A stretch of 64,000 nucleotides of DNA from Ceratodon purpureus (taxonomy: Eukaryota; Streptophyta; Bryopsida; Pseudoditrichales; Ditrichaceae): contig CM026426.1 in the NCBI GenBank assembly GCA_014871385.1, positions 71,638,756 through 71,702,755 on the forward strand, given 5' to 3'. Shown piece by piece: positions 23,580 to 34,623 of the stretch. The notes beneath the pieces were generated by a model, which was not told the DNA's origin, ran no database searches, and saw only the letters and a list, made by a program, of their open reading frames with translations. Each line of letters starts with the position of its first letter. The first letter of the stretch is position 1. The position numbers and the translations under genes were made by a program.

Positions 23580-23826
23580 AAACATTAATCTAGTGCTGAC
23601 TTTTGCGCGTGTGCGCTCAAGCGCGTGCGAAAATGCGCCTGCACTCCGGCAAGCATGAATACAAAACAAAAATAAATAAAATAAATAAATGAGATAAAAA
23701 AAAATTCGTGCGCGCGTCCGTCCGCACTCTCTTGATAGCTCGCGCCGGACTTCCACCAAGTTGTTGTTCATTTTATTTTGGTGCTACTTCCTCCTTTTGT
23801 GTGCGCGCACACCCACAAAAAAAAGC

Positions 23827-23910
<84 letters not shown>

Positions 23911-24394
23911 AAATTAATTTTTTTTAAATTTTTATTTTCGCGCACGCTGGCTTGCATGCGCATGAGTGCTCGCGCCCGTCTGCACTCGCCCGATAGCTCG
24001 CGCCGGACTTCCACCAAGTTAATGTTCATTTCATTTTGGTGCTACTTCCTCCTTTACGTACGCTTCTATACGCTCGCGCCCAAACGCATGCACCCGAGAG
24101 CTTGCACCGAAGTTCCACCAAGAAGTTGTTCCTTTCATTTTGGTGCTAGCTCCTCTATTGCACGCAAGCACTCGGGCGCGCGCGGACAGTCGCGTGCATA
24201 TGGGCGAATGCGCGCACAAAAACAAACCAAAAATAAAAAATAAAAAATAAATATGTTATCATTATTATTATAATCTTTACCGCGTGCCCCTCTGCATGCG
24301 CCCAAGTACTCGCGCCTGTCCGCATTCGCCCGATACCTCGCGCCAGACTTCCACTAAGTTGTTGTTCATTACATTTTGGTGATTCTTCCTCATA
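23580..24394. repeat. GC-rich tandem repeat array (left half)
   Basis: At least four diverged copies of a unit are present. Each has a CpG-rich portion (GCGCGC, CTCGCGCC) followed by GACTTCCACCAAGTTGTTGT, then TTCATTTCATTTTGGTGCTA and CTTCCTCCTTTG. The second portions lie near 23748-23800, 24005-24055, 24110-24155 and 24346-24393. The last copy stops at TTCCTCAT, exactly where Element 1 begins, and the array resumes at 35503 on the other side of the element. Confidence 0.75.
23829..23907. repeat. (TA)n microsatellite, ~79 bp
   Basis: Uninterrupted TA dinucleotide repeat within the GC-rich array. The ORFs drawn through it are artefacts (Tyr-Ile repeats). Confidence 0.97.
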
Positions 24395-24414
24395 GGTGAA
24401 AGTACGCTAGAGCC
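24395..24414 (+). repeat. Left terminal inverted repeat of Element 1
   Basis: GGTGAAAGTACGCTAGAGCC. It matches the inverted right end at 17 of 20 positions and contains GTAC. The preceding CCTCAT is repeated just beyond the right end. Confidence 0.85.
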
Positions 24415-24639
24415 ATGTCACTTTTGGCAAAAACCTGTTGTACCAATTGTACCCCAAAGTACTTTATACTATCGGGAGTACTAATTCTTGGTCAACATTG
24501 GCCGTCGGATGAAGGGATAGGTTTCGGGCCACGAGCATCGTCGGATCTGGATGCGCCAATGGGAGGACGTCTGCGTCACGTGGACAGACTGGCTGCAAGC
24601 ATCGTGTACAGGATTCCTTGGACAAAGTGGACGGTGTCA

Positions 24640-26050
24640 AGCTGGCTGTTTATAATTAGGCTGCAGCATCCAATGGGAATGACATTGTGATGTGGATCTT
24701 CCTTGCGACGAGGGATTCAGATGTAGAACTTGGTATCTTTAATTGTTTATGTGCCTAGAGCTATGGTTAAGTGGAATTTACATTTATTTTGGATGAATAT
24801 TACATGAGAAAGCGGTATATGGTGTGCTAATGTGATGAAAATTTGAATGTAATTAGAATTTTGGTGTCCATATTGAACTTGTAAATTTAGGGTGTAGACT
24901 TTAGGGTCTTACTTGATCATTGAATTTTAAAAGGGTTCATTTGTGATAGAAGACATGGTATTGGGAAGATTAAACCTAGGTATATTGGTCATGGTATGTA
25001 TGAGAGGTTTCTTGTAGGCTTGATCGTGCAGACCTTGACATTTTACAAAAGATAGATATAGGAATTCAAATATATTATATTATCAAAAGTGTTTCAAAGT
25101 CAACAAACATCTCGCCACTTACACTTTTTTTAAGTTCTAATGTAATGAGTCAATTTTCATTTTTGTCTTCTTCATCTATTCATTCAATATTATTTTGGAG
25201 TCCTATCTTTATTTAGTTAGTTAATTGATCTTTATTGTTCAATCCTTATCTAGACATCGTACACCATCTTCGTACATCTATGTTTTACTCACCTCCATTT
25301 CATTTCCATATATTTTGTCCTTATTTTGTTCGTTTGCTTGTTTGTTTTTTTCTTTTGTTTTTTGTTTTTTTTTTTTTTCAAGTTCTATTCATTCTCTCAT
25401 TTATTTATTTTTATTTTTTTGGTCCTACCTTTATTTTTTATTTTTTTTATTTTTCCTTCATTGTTCAATCTTTTTCGTCACATCCTATACCATTTCACTG
25501 AATCTACCATTTACTCACCTAGTGAGTTCTCTTTTTCATTATTTTCCTTTTTTCTTGTTTCTATTCTATTGATTAAATTTTCACATTTTTTTTAATTCAT
25601 CCATTCAATTTTTTTTTAGGGTCCTACCTTTATTTATCTACTTATTTAGTTGTCCTTTTTTGCTCAATCTTTCCCTAGAAATCCTATACCATCTTCCTAT
25701 GAATTCTATCTTCTACTTTTTTATTTTATTTTACTTTATTTTTTATTTTTGGATTTATACATAATTTATTTTTCAATCAAATGATTCAATTTTCATCTCT
25801 CTCTTCTTCATCCATTCATTATATTTTATTCCGACCTCCTTGTGCACCTTGTGCATTATCCACTTCCTTTATATTTTTTGTTTTATACTTATATGTTTGC
25901 ACCTTGTGCATTATCCATTTCTTTTTTATTTGCTTGTTATGATTATTTTTTTAATTGTTTAATTTTTGATTTTTAATAACTTTAATCTGGGCTGTCCACT
26001 TCATCTACGTTTTTGCCTAGTTTGTTAACTGAGAATAGCCCGCAAGTAGA
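24640..26050. other. AT-rich left arm of Element 1 with diverged tandem repeats
   Basis: No gene. From about 25130 to 25900 there are four or so diverged copies of a ~150-200 bp unit containing the phrases TTCATCCATTCAATTTTTTT, GGTCCTACCTTTATTTAT, TTGTTCAATCTTT and ATCCTATACCATCTTC. Copies start near 25145, 25370, 25590 and 25785. The phrase TGCACCTTGTGCATTATCCA is repeated at 25850 and 25900. The ORFs reported here are poly-Phe artefacts of the T-rich sequence. Confidence 0.6.
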
Positions 26051-26440
26051 TTTCATAAATCCTAGAAGTCACGGAGCATTTGAGAGTTATTAATTTTAGT
26101 TCTTGAGGTAGGTGTCATTTCGAATGGTAACCGGTGGTCACCAGTTGCTGCATTGGCTGCTAACGCAAGGAACCGGTGACCGCAGGTAGTTCCATCGGGT
26201 GACCGGTGATCGCCGGTCGTCGTCTCGCACCTCAGTTTGGCGGGGGGTTCCTGAATCTTAGTTTTGAATCTGCTGTGTGCTATGCGTTGCTGCGGGTGTT
26301 GTAGGTTCGTCTGGGAGGGTTTTACCGTGAGCTCCATTCGCAGGGTTTAGGGTCAGAGTGAGTGTGAGGGTCAGAGTTAGGAGGTTTAGGTTGTTGGGGA
26401 ATGCCGTAGCGACATTTTGGTGTTAGGGTTTAGGGTCGCC
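26051..26440 (+). promoter_or_regulatory. Presumed promoter and leader of the RING-like gene
   Basis: A GC-rich stretch follows the AT-rich arm. ACCGGT/GACCGGTGA motifs are repeated (near 26130, 26170, 26200). Two TAGGGTTTAGGG telo-box-like motifs occur (near 26343 and 26425), a motif common near the start of plant genes. The initiator context at 26436-26445 is GTCGCCATGG, close to ideal. No TATA box was identified. Confidence 0.45.
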
Positions 26441-29400
26441 ATGGAGGAGAGCCTCACGGCGCGGACACTGTTAGCTGGGGCTGGAGGGAGAAGACTGGTG
26501 CAGTCGAAGTCCGGCATTTCGAGCAGGAGGGAGGAGTCCACGACGGAGGCGTGCACCGACGACGAAGGAGGCAACACCGACGTGCTCCGCAACGACGAGG
26601 CGGTCCCGGCGTCGAATCGGAAGAAGGCTGGGAGGTCTGTCAAGAAAATACAGTCGGTGGAGGATGTTGAGGCTGATATACGGCGCTTGAAGGCGCCCCT
26701 TCGCACATTGACCAGGGAGGATTCCCACAGAGAGTACGGTCTTCCTCTAGAAGGTGACAACCCCCACCGTTTCCGAAAGAATACCGTGCGGGCCGATGCT
26801 GTGAAGAAGTTGTTTGGGGGTCGTTACGGAGATGGAGGCCGTGCCGGATTCTACTGGTTGAATTGCAAGGTACCGGAGGTTGTGGCTCGGGTGAAATTCC
26901 TTCATCCCATCCTGTACCAGCATGGACCGGGAGAAATCCCTAACAACGTCAAGGTGAAGTTTGCGGAAGGTGTAACTTTTGAATACGAGGAGGGTGCTGG
27001 GTTCGTTGATTGGTGCGCTTTTGGTGCAGAGAAGAATGAGCGCCAGCAGTCGAGGTACAAACAGGACCTTTCTAAACTCCTAGCTTTGAGGAAGACATTT
27101 GAAGGGAAGGGTCCCGTCGATGTGCGGAGAAAGGAGTGGCGCAGCATCAAATTGGAGCCCGGGACGGATGGGGATCGTGGGGGAGGGACCTTCGACAGTG
27201 GAAGGAAGTCGCTGCTTGCGAAGGAGGAGGGACTGGAACCGGGTTTGGGATCTTGTCTTGGGGAGACAGGGGATTGTGATGGGAATTTCAAAAGTGGGAT
27301 GGGTTCTGGGGTTTGTGTGCTGGGGAGTGTGCAGGATCGGAGTGAGGGACTGGTGGGATGGAGGAAGGGACTCGTGCAGGACAGGTTGAAGGAGTTAGAG
27401 GGATTGATGGGGGTGTTGCACTTAGAACTCAAGGCATTTGCTGTGAAGAAGGTCCACTGTCTGGAGAGGACCAAGGCAGCGAGGTTGAAGTGCAAGCAGA
27501 GGACCTGCTTGGTGGATAGCTGCAAGCATCAAATTCAGCAGAAAAGGGTCAGAATCGACGTGCTAGAGTCGGAGGGTCAGAGCTTAGTCCGGGAGAAGAT
27601 CAAGATGGAAGGGATTCAAGAGCAGCTGGAGGAGGAGGAGGCTCAGATGCGGGTTGACTTGGCTGAACAGAAAGCAGCCGAATTGGAGCTGGAGGGTGTG
27701 GCAACGATGCTTGAGGGGAGGCAGAAGTTATTCGATGCATTAACTGCCAAAAAATTCCAGCTGAAGCGAGGGAAGAGCAACGCCTCCATCTGGCCAGGCC
27801 CAATGGTGTACACGGAGACAGTTGATGAGTCCGTCGTTGGGAGTTCTAGAGATTCGGGTTCTATCGCAATTACAGCTTGCTGTTTGTGCCTATTTCCTTT
27901 CCCATGCAATGACGTTGTTCTATCTAGTTGTAGGCACCTTTACCACCCATTCTGTGCTTCTGTTGTATTCGTGAATTGCGGTGCGTGCTTGGCCAAGGGC
28001 TGCGGAGCGGTTCCCCATCCGGACTGGTACAATAGCTGCGGGTGGGGACATCCATTGTCGGAAATGCGTGATCAAGGGAGAAAGCTAGGCGTGTTAGAGG
28101 AGAGGGTCAGAGTTCTCCAAGCAAGGGCACACTGTGCAAAGTCGATGTTGCCAACAAACAGTATGTTAATTGTTGATGATGTACGAATGTTTTGCTAAGT
28201 ACAAATGGGTCATTGTCTCTAATATCCGTGTATATTGTATAGTTTAGGTACTATGCTGTGGAATTTGCTAGCGTGTAGAGTACTTAGCAGAGTCTAGATG
28301 TACTTAATTCTCGAATTAAACTATGATGTTGCGGTAAGTCACTGTGAATGTACTTATCTTCGTTACAGTCCATTTGGGCGTGCTATGCTCTGTAGTATGT
28401 GTGATATACTGAGTACACTATGGTAGTTGATGATACACTGTCTATAGGAGCTGGATCTGCAGTGTACTAAATCTTTGTACATACTTTCATCTTTCCTTTT
28501 TAGAGTCCTAAATGTATAGTACTTTCTGAATGCTGCGATTAAGCTACTATGCCGGTGTACTAATTTGACGAGTCTAGGTACAAATCTATTGTACTTATTC
28601 TACCCCTTTGAACATGAAGTACCTACTGTATAACGCCGAGACTATTGTTTGTACCCACACTCTAATATTAGTACACAATGTACATTAGAGTCCTCTTAGA
28701 GGTACTAGGAAGTCCGTTTTTGATTCTTGTAACCCGAGTTTGTACTTTGCGATTAAATTTAACCTAGAAGATTGAATGGTTGTTTGCAGAGTCTTCTACT
28801 TTTTCCTTCTATGCGCCTGCTGTAACGCTGCCTATCGTGGTGGAAGAGAGATCGAGCCAGGTTTACTTACCTGATCCGGACGTCTCCAAAGACACTGAGT
28901 TGCCGGTGCTGTTGCAGCATGGCCCTTCCAGGATCTTGTCGAAGCAGACTGCGAGTGGCGCCAAACGGAAGAGGGAGGATCCAGTTGTCTTCGAATGCTT
29001 GGAGGGAAAAGGTGGTCGAAAAGTAGGACCTTTGGAGCCGGAGCTGGACTCTGACGACGACTCTTCAAGCGATGAAGATAATGATGAGAAGATGCCCACC
29101 CTCCCCTCCAGTTCCGGGACAACCAGATCAACAGGCTCGGGTGGAGGGGTAGAACCTGCGAAAACTTCTCCGGGAGTGCTGCCGGTATTCAAGTCCTACA
29201 GTTCATCAGCCCTGTAACTGTAGAGGTCCCCAATCAAGTGGAACCCGGGGAGAATGCGGCGTCCAAATCTCCTATCCAACACCTACAAATTCTGGACAGA
29301 GATGACGTTGTTGAGGCTCTGCAGGTGGTGTGCACACAGATGGAGGTTACATCTCCACCCACTCAACCGATTCCCGGATATCAGTGTCTACCCGGGAGGA

Positions 29401-29909
29401 AACACGACGTCAGCCACATGGAAAGTTCAGCCATAGAACCCACTGGTGAAGCTCCTTTACTGTTTTTTAATATGCGTAGTCTGGATAGATTTATAAAAGA
29501 TTTATATGGATTTTTAGATTTCAGTTTATATTACTAACCATAGGTTTCCATTACAGGTGCTGTCCAGAGGGGAGTAGAGAGCCGCGGCAAGAGGGTCAAG
29601 CAACCAGTCATAGGGCCGCAGCAGACTGTTCCGAGCGAGAGAGAAAGAGACCACGGTGAACAGGTTGCGATTGAAAATTTGCACTGCGTGGATAAGAGCG
29701 TGACACAATTGTTTCATGAGGCTCTTGCTAGTGGAGAGGAAGTAGAACCGAGAACCCACATTGCGACTGAGAGGATCACCCGGGCATGTGCGAAGGAACT
29801 TCCAGAACCTGTAGAAGGCAGTGATGAGGCATCTCCCGGGAGCGCGCGAAAGAAGAAAGGAGAGAAGAAACGCAAGGTAGGTGGGGCGGCGTCCAAGAGC
29901 CGGAAGTAG
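26441..29909 (+). CDS. Coiled-coil protein with a C-terminal RING-like Cys/His cluster (Element 1 gene A)
   Basis: Exons: 26441-28160, 28790-29445, 29557-29909. Donor GTATGT and acceptor TTTGCAG join in phase (PTN-K-SSTFSF); the second intron is GTGAAG..TTACAG. Residues about 99-214 form a compact domain (YGLPLEGDNPHRFRKNT ... FYWLNCKVPEVVARVKF ... FVDWCAFGAEKN). Residues about 312-434 are a long charged coiled coil. Residues about 476-530 carry a RING-like cluster (CCLCLF, then SCRHLYHPFC, then CGACLAKGC, HPDW). Exon 2 adds an acidic Ser/Asp tract (DSDDDSSSDEDND) and a basic KRKRE motif; exon 3 ends in Lys-rich GEKKRKVGGAASKSRK, likely nuclear. The frame must change once between about 29000 and 29210 (one base short or two extra), so this copy is probably mutated or has an unseen splice. 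E3 ligase or adaptor activity is only a guess. Confidence 0.65.
28161..28789. repeat. Intron of gene A packed with GTAC motifs
   Basis: Hand count gives 18 GTAC tetranucleotides in 629 bp against about 2.5 expected, mostly in TGTACT, AGTACT, GGTACT or TTGTAC contexts. The spacing is irregular (tens of bases). The neighbouring 1720 bp exon has 6, about the random rate. GTAC is a palindrome and is also the core of SBP-box transcription factor sites. Confidence 0.85.
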
Positions 29910-30104
29910 CACCGCTGGAGATGGAACGTCGTTGTCAATTTTGGTAGATTTTGTGGAGGGTTTACGGAATGTAGTTCACTTGTGGCCAGCTTTGTATTGT
30001 AACCTCAATTGCGGGGTTGACTTCAATACATTGACATTGTCGCATAACAATTGTGGGAATGTGGGCTGTTGGGTTGGAAAACTTACCAGGGCCAGTCTAA
30101 TTAT

Positions 30105-31154
30105 ATGGTTGAAGATTTGTCTAGGGGACTAGAGAAGACCCCAGTCCCTCTTGTGTTCTCTGATGTTTCTTTTCCTAGTTTTCAATACATCAACAAGAGC
30201 ATTGTTTACGACCAGGCAATTGTGAACCCAACGCTGTCCAATCTAGGCAAGGGATCGTTCTGTTCCTGCCCATCAGGGGACTGCTTGACCGCCACGTGTC
30301 CATGTACATGTGCAACAACCGCCAACGGTGGCAGATTTGCATACAGGGCAGGCGGATTCCTCAAGGATTCTTTTCTCCAATGACGCATAAATGAAGCCTA
30401 CCACTGTACTAGTACTCTACAGTAATACTGTACTAAGCTACGCCGTATTGAGACTGTTGTCACATGTGAGGCACACAAGTCCTGGGCCTTCATTTCTGAG
30501 TGTAATGCAAAGTGTGGATGTCGTATCGATTGTGGGAACCGTGTTGTATAGCAGGGCATGAGATACGGTGTAGAGGTTTTTTGTACAGCCCGTATGGGTT
30601 GGGGTATCCGGGCAAGAGAACCTATTCCTAGAGGGGCGTTTGTATTTGAGATGACGGGGGAGATTCTGACCAATGCCGAGCAAATGCTTAGGAACTGGGC
30701 AGTGAAGGGGGGCTCCTCTTACAGCTTACAGATTGATGCGGACTGGGCCGCTGAACGGGTGTTGAACGACAACTCAGCTTTGTGCCTTGATGCAACCTGG
30801 TTCGGAAATGTGGCCCGATTCCTCAATCACCGATGGGTCCCACTCCTATTTGCACCGTATGCTCTCAGTCGGTTTATACGTATTCTCCATACTTCTAATG
30901 CCCCTGTTTCCTATGTCTACAGGTGCGAGGATTTGAACTTGGTAGATGTCCCAGTCCTAGTCGGAAGGTTAGACCGGAGCTTCTACCAGCTGGCATTCTT
31001 CACAAAACGCAAAATTCAGCCATTGGAGGAACTATCCTGGGATTACGGAACTGACTTCAGCAGAGAAGACCTTGATTTGCCGTACTTTGAATGCAAGTGT
31101 GAGAGTTCTTTATGCAGGGGAAAAGTATACTTACAAAGTACTTATTCTACCTAG
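30105..31154 (+). pseudogene. SUVR/SUV39-type histone H3K9 methyltransferase relic (pre-SET, SET, post-SET) in Element 1
   Basis: Enzymes of this family methylate H3 lysine 9 in nuclear chromatin. Order of motifs: an N-terminal MVEDLSRGLEKTPVPLV and FPSFQYINKSIVY lead; pre-SET cysteines (CSCPSGDC, CPCTC, then ECNAKCGCRIDCGNRVV); SET core (ARMGWGIRA, GAFVFEMTGEILT, SYSLQIDA, LCLDATWFGNVARFLNHR, EELSWDYG); and post-SET CKCESSLCRG. The frame is constant but contains TGA (30381), TAA (30423) and TAG (30549), the last between GNRVV and QG, where the family has a sense codon. About 90 extra bases lie between FLNHR and CEDLNLVDVP, ending in a pyrimidine-rich TCTACAG. They look like a small intron whose donor has been lost, and they remain open. 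It lies 3' of gene A, same strand. The family call is strong; function of this copy is doubtful. Confidence 0.8.
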
Positions 31155-31345
31155 TGTACACCAAGCACATACTCTACACACTGTACATGTGATACATTTC
31201 TGTAAAGACAATTTGTACATATTTTGAATATTGTACACAATGGACATATTGGACATATTATATCATCGGCTGAACTTACGACAATGGCATTCAGAGTTTG
31301 TATCAAGCTATAGGAAATACATTTTTGATGCTATATTGTGGACTT
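31133..31345. repeat. GTAC-rich intergenic spacer between the convergent SET and transposase genes
   Basis: Five GTAC within about 130 bp (31136-31255), in the contexts AAGTACTT, TGTACACC, TGTACATG, TGTACATA and TGTACACA. The two genes converge here, so this holds both 3' ends. ATATTGGACATATTATATC near 31245 may serve polyadenylation. Confidence 0.6.
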
Positions 31346-34300
31346 CTATTCTTCGTTAAATGCCCACCAGTCCCTCAACGCATCCTCACAAATCCTCTTT
31401 GACTCAACTGTAATCTTGTACACTGGACTACCTTTAACTCTATGGGCTGCAAGAACCATTGGGAACTTGCAAGCTCTGACCAAATGAGCATCTATATGTG
31501 CATCAACTGCCCTATCACAAAACACGTATGTTTTATCACCTCTTCCATACTTCTTATAGTACTTAGCTCGGATCACCTTGTCCCCTGCAGAAAAAACACC
31601 GCCCCATGGACATGACAAACCCTCCTGCAATACAAACTTTGTACGTTGACATTGTAGTATGTAGTAGTCCACTCCGTCTACGTTTTCACTCTCTGCTGGG
31701 ATCATGAAATTGTCACCGACAGACACCAAATCACCTATCTCCACGGAAGTCCCATCATGAATCCAGTTGGCATCGTCATCAAGCACTTCAATCTGGTTTG
31801 CTACATCGCCAGTACTAAGCGGCTGTAGACGCTGGACCTTCCACTCCTGCACATGAGACGCGTTTTCACAGTTATTCCAATTACCATCGACACAGGGGAT
31901 GCAAAAGCAAGAGAGTTCACGAGTTCTAAGAAGAGTAGGGTCAGACACAGAGAAACCCATAACCGAATGCAAATTCTTAGAGCCAGGTAAAGTACGACAT
32001 TTAATACTACTATCTCTGTGATCTACTTCAAATTCGCCTATGTTCGAGAAGACGCGAGAGATTGGGTCAGTTGTTGACTGAGCGTATGTGCTCGAAACAC
32101 GCTCAGAGTAGTTTTCTTTCAAAAAATCGACAACGTGCCCAGCATTCTGAAGCGGTCTCAGGGGGTTTCGAATGTGTTCGACCCTCAACGCCCTTTTCAC
32201 CACTGCACCTGCACCATCCCACTCCCCCTTCCCGTGAGCTGATTCAAAAAAATTCCACCGCATCAAGCACCCCGCCGTGAGTAACGGATACCGCCCAACA
32301 AAGTACATGGCTGTGGCACACTTGAACTGCGATCTACAGCCGTCACTGAATACCCAATGCTCCTCTATGGAAAGTCCAGCATCAACCACCCAGTCCCAAT
32401 GCAACATTAAACAATGTTGCACAAATGCAAAATCATGCGCCTTGTCATCCGAATTGTAATAATGCGTTTGCTTCATGATATCGTCACCTTCCCTCCACAT
32501 CGAAATATGCACAAGAATGGTAACACTAGTTTTGAAGTAATACATGCTTTGCACTTCGTTTTGTATTGCAAAGGTGTAATTTTCAGCATAGTCTATATGG
32601 GACACAAGAACTCCTTCTGGGATATTCTTCATCATGAGCTGACATTGCTCATCTTGCCACCTCGCTCTGAAATTGTGAGTCACAAAAGTAGTCACTGTTT
32701 TCTCCATGTACGAGAGGAACTCATGGACTGGCATCTCCTTGAAAGCCTCTCTCAGTCTTTTCTTCGGCTGCCCTGTTTCTGCATGCACTCCAACCTCGTA
32801 GTACTCAAAGCACTTCCACTTTAGTAGGAACGACTGAGAATCTTGTAACTCTAATGGACAGACCTTGAATAAATGAAAGCCACACTGTGTACAATTACCC
32901 ATAAGGCACTCCAACCTATGCCATCTATCGAACTCTCCCTTTGGACATAAACAAGCCTTCCACATAGCTGTAATGTGTTTGAAAATAGAGACGTGAGCAT
33001 GGCAACCAGTCCCTTCTTCTTCGTTTGCACACACTAGACATAGACAAGTGCAATTTGTTGAGGTATGAAAACCCCTCAGCTTGTCCCTCAGATTGATTAA
33101 TCCAGCCTTCATCATGTCCATCTCAACATGATAGATGCAGCAACATGTATTCCTCTCTTTTAATTTCTTTACCCACCACGGCTTCAACCTCTCGAATGCC
33201 CTCTGCCAAACACTACATTCAGGGTGGACTTCGAGGAAACGTTGGAAATACGAAGTCTGTAAAAAAATCAGAGCATAGCACACGTTGCTTACTGTTAGTA
33301 CTTAATTACAATCACGGATACTAAAAGTACTAATAATCTACATATACCAATAGATAACCACATCATAGTACACATCGAGTACTTTGTTTACTTTGAAATT
33401 ACTTAAACTACTTTGAAGTAGAAATGTAATACAAATGGTACGCTAGTAGACTTATGAAAGTAGCATCCCATGATACATAGTTCGGAAGGGATACAAAGTG
33501 TACATGATCTTCTTACATTCTGTAGGACTACTACACTGTGAATACACATCGGAACTATGAATACCTTGAACTTGTAAATGGCTGTACTCTAACACAATCA
33601 AAAGTACGAATATGATTGTTCTCTTCCAAAAGAATACAAGTGTACTCCGAGGCAAGGTACTGAAACTACACAGCATAGACAATTGCGACGTAATGTACTG
33701 TTCGACAACAAAGGTGGAGGAACAGTACATTCTAGTGAATACAGCAGAAGTTAGAGCACTCTGCGTACTCGACATTGCCAATTTTTAAAACAGAGTTAGA
33801 GAGATTGTATAGGCAAACTTACTTGCGTCTCAGAGAGATAATGAGTAGGATGAGGTGGACGCCAGAGTTTGCGCCCAACTCTGTGCCTAACAATGTCATT
33901 CTTGTTAGGAGAAACTTTGGTCTGAATCTCCCACCAACGGAGTATGCACTCGTTGACATATTCGGAAAGACCAGCCCTTGGCTGCCGAGACAAACGCAAC
34001 TTCGGAAGTAACCCCTGAGAATCCTCCTCTGGCAACCTCCTTCTCAAAGCAATGCTAATACTCTCTTTAGTTGTGTCCAAAACTCTAGACAACGCATCCA
34101 CTCGGACATTGGAGCCGGAACTAACTGCGGCATCTAAGAGTGTTGATTTCCGAGCTAACAGATCATGAGAGTTTGCAACCTTAACTAGACAAAGCTCATT
34201 CTTAAAGTTGTCAATGAACGCGTCCCTAGCTCGGGCTTCTTGTGGACGGTGATAACAATCAGGCAAAAAGGGAGAAACTGTAGAATGACGAAGAACCCTT

Positions 34301-34623
34301 TCCATGACATCTCTCCGCCCAGCCAGATTAGGACACTGTTTCAACTCTTGAACAATGGCTTGACAAATTCGCAAGGAAATCCTACTATTCTCTCTGACTG
34401 TAAAAGACTGAGCTGCAGCTTGCTCCGCCGTATCCTGAGCTAGAACTTGAGACTCTGCTACCCTCTCCCTATCACGTACTCTCTGCCTGGTTTTCCTCTC
34501 CCGCGCTGCACTAGCGGTAACTAGTCTTTGAGCCTCAAGGGCTTCGACCTCGGCAGCACGTTCAGCTGGACCTGGACGACTCAATCCCTCTCGTACCCTC
34601 CGCCTCTTTGCGGTATTTCCCAT
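31346..34623 (-). CDS. DDE-type transposase-like protein, 903 residues, two exons (Element 1 gene C)
   Basis: Exon 1 is 34623-33823 (starts MGNTAKRRRVREGLS) and exon 2 is 33256-31346. The donor CAA-gtaagt and acceptor ttacag-ACT join in phase as HPTHYLSETQ-TSYFQRFLEV. Exon 1 is basic at the N-terminus with an Ala/Glu/Arg helix. Exon 2 has a Cys-rich region (ERNTCCCIYHVEM, CTCLCLVCANEE, CLMGNCTQCGFH). It is followed by an RNase H-like triad arrangement: HIDYAENYTF (Asp codon at 32591-32593), VFSDGCRSQFK (Asp at 32342-32344), and NFFESAHGKGEWDGAGAVVK downstream, then a C-terminal domain. No stop interrupts it. An in-frame upstream extension to 34686 exists but follows a possible acceptor, so the 34623 ATG is preferred. 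I know HGKGxxDGxG-VK proteins as repeated, transposon-like families but cannot name the superfamily. It is the presumed mobilising enzyme of Element 1. Confidence 0.8.
33257..33822. repeat. Intron of the transposase-like gene packed with GTAC motifs
   Basis: Hand count gives 13 GTAC in 566 bp (about 2.2 expected). The flanking exons have 9 in 1911 bp and 2 in 801 bp, close to random. Confidence 0.85.

Noticed and set aside
23708..24243. ORFs with Tyr-Ile repeats
   Set aside because: They are translations of the (TA)n microsatellite and GC-rich array.
25225..25595. Phe/Ser-rich plus-strand ORFs
   Set aside because: They arise from T-rich repetitive sequence and show no protein-like composition.
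31346..34623. Assignment of the Element 1 transposase to the KDZ (Kyakuja-Dileera-Zisupton) superfamily
   Set aside because: The Cys-rich region and triad are suggestive, but I could not identify the specific KDZ signatures, so no superfamily name is given.
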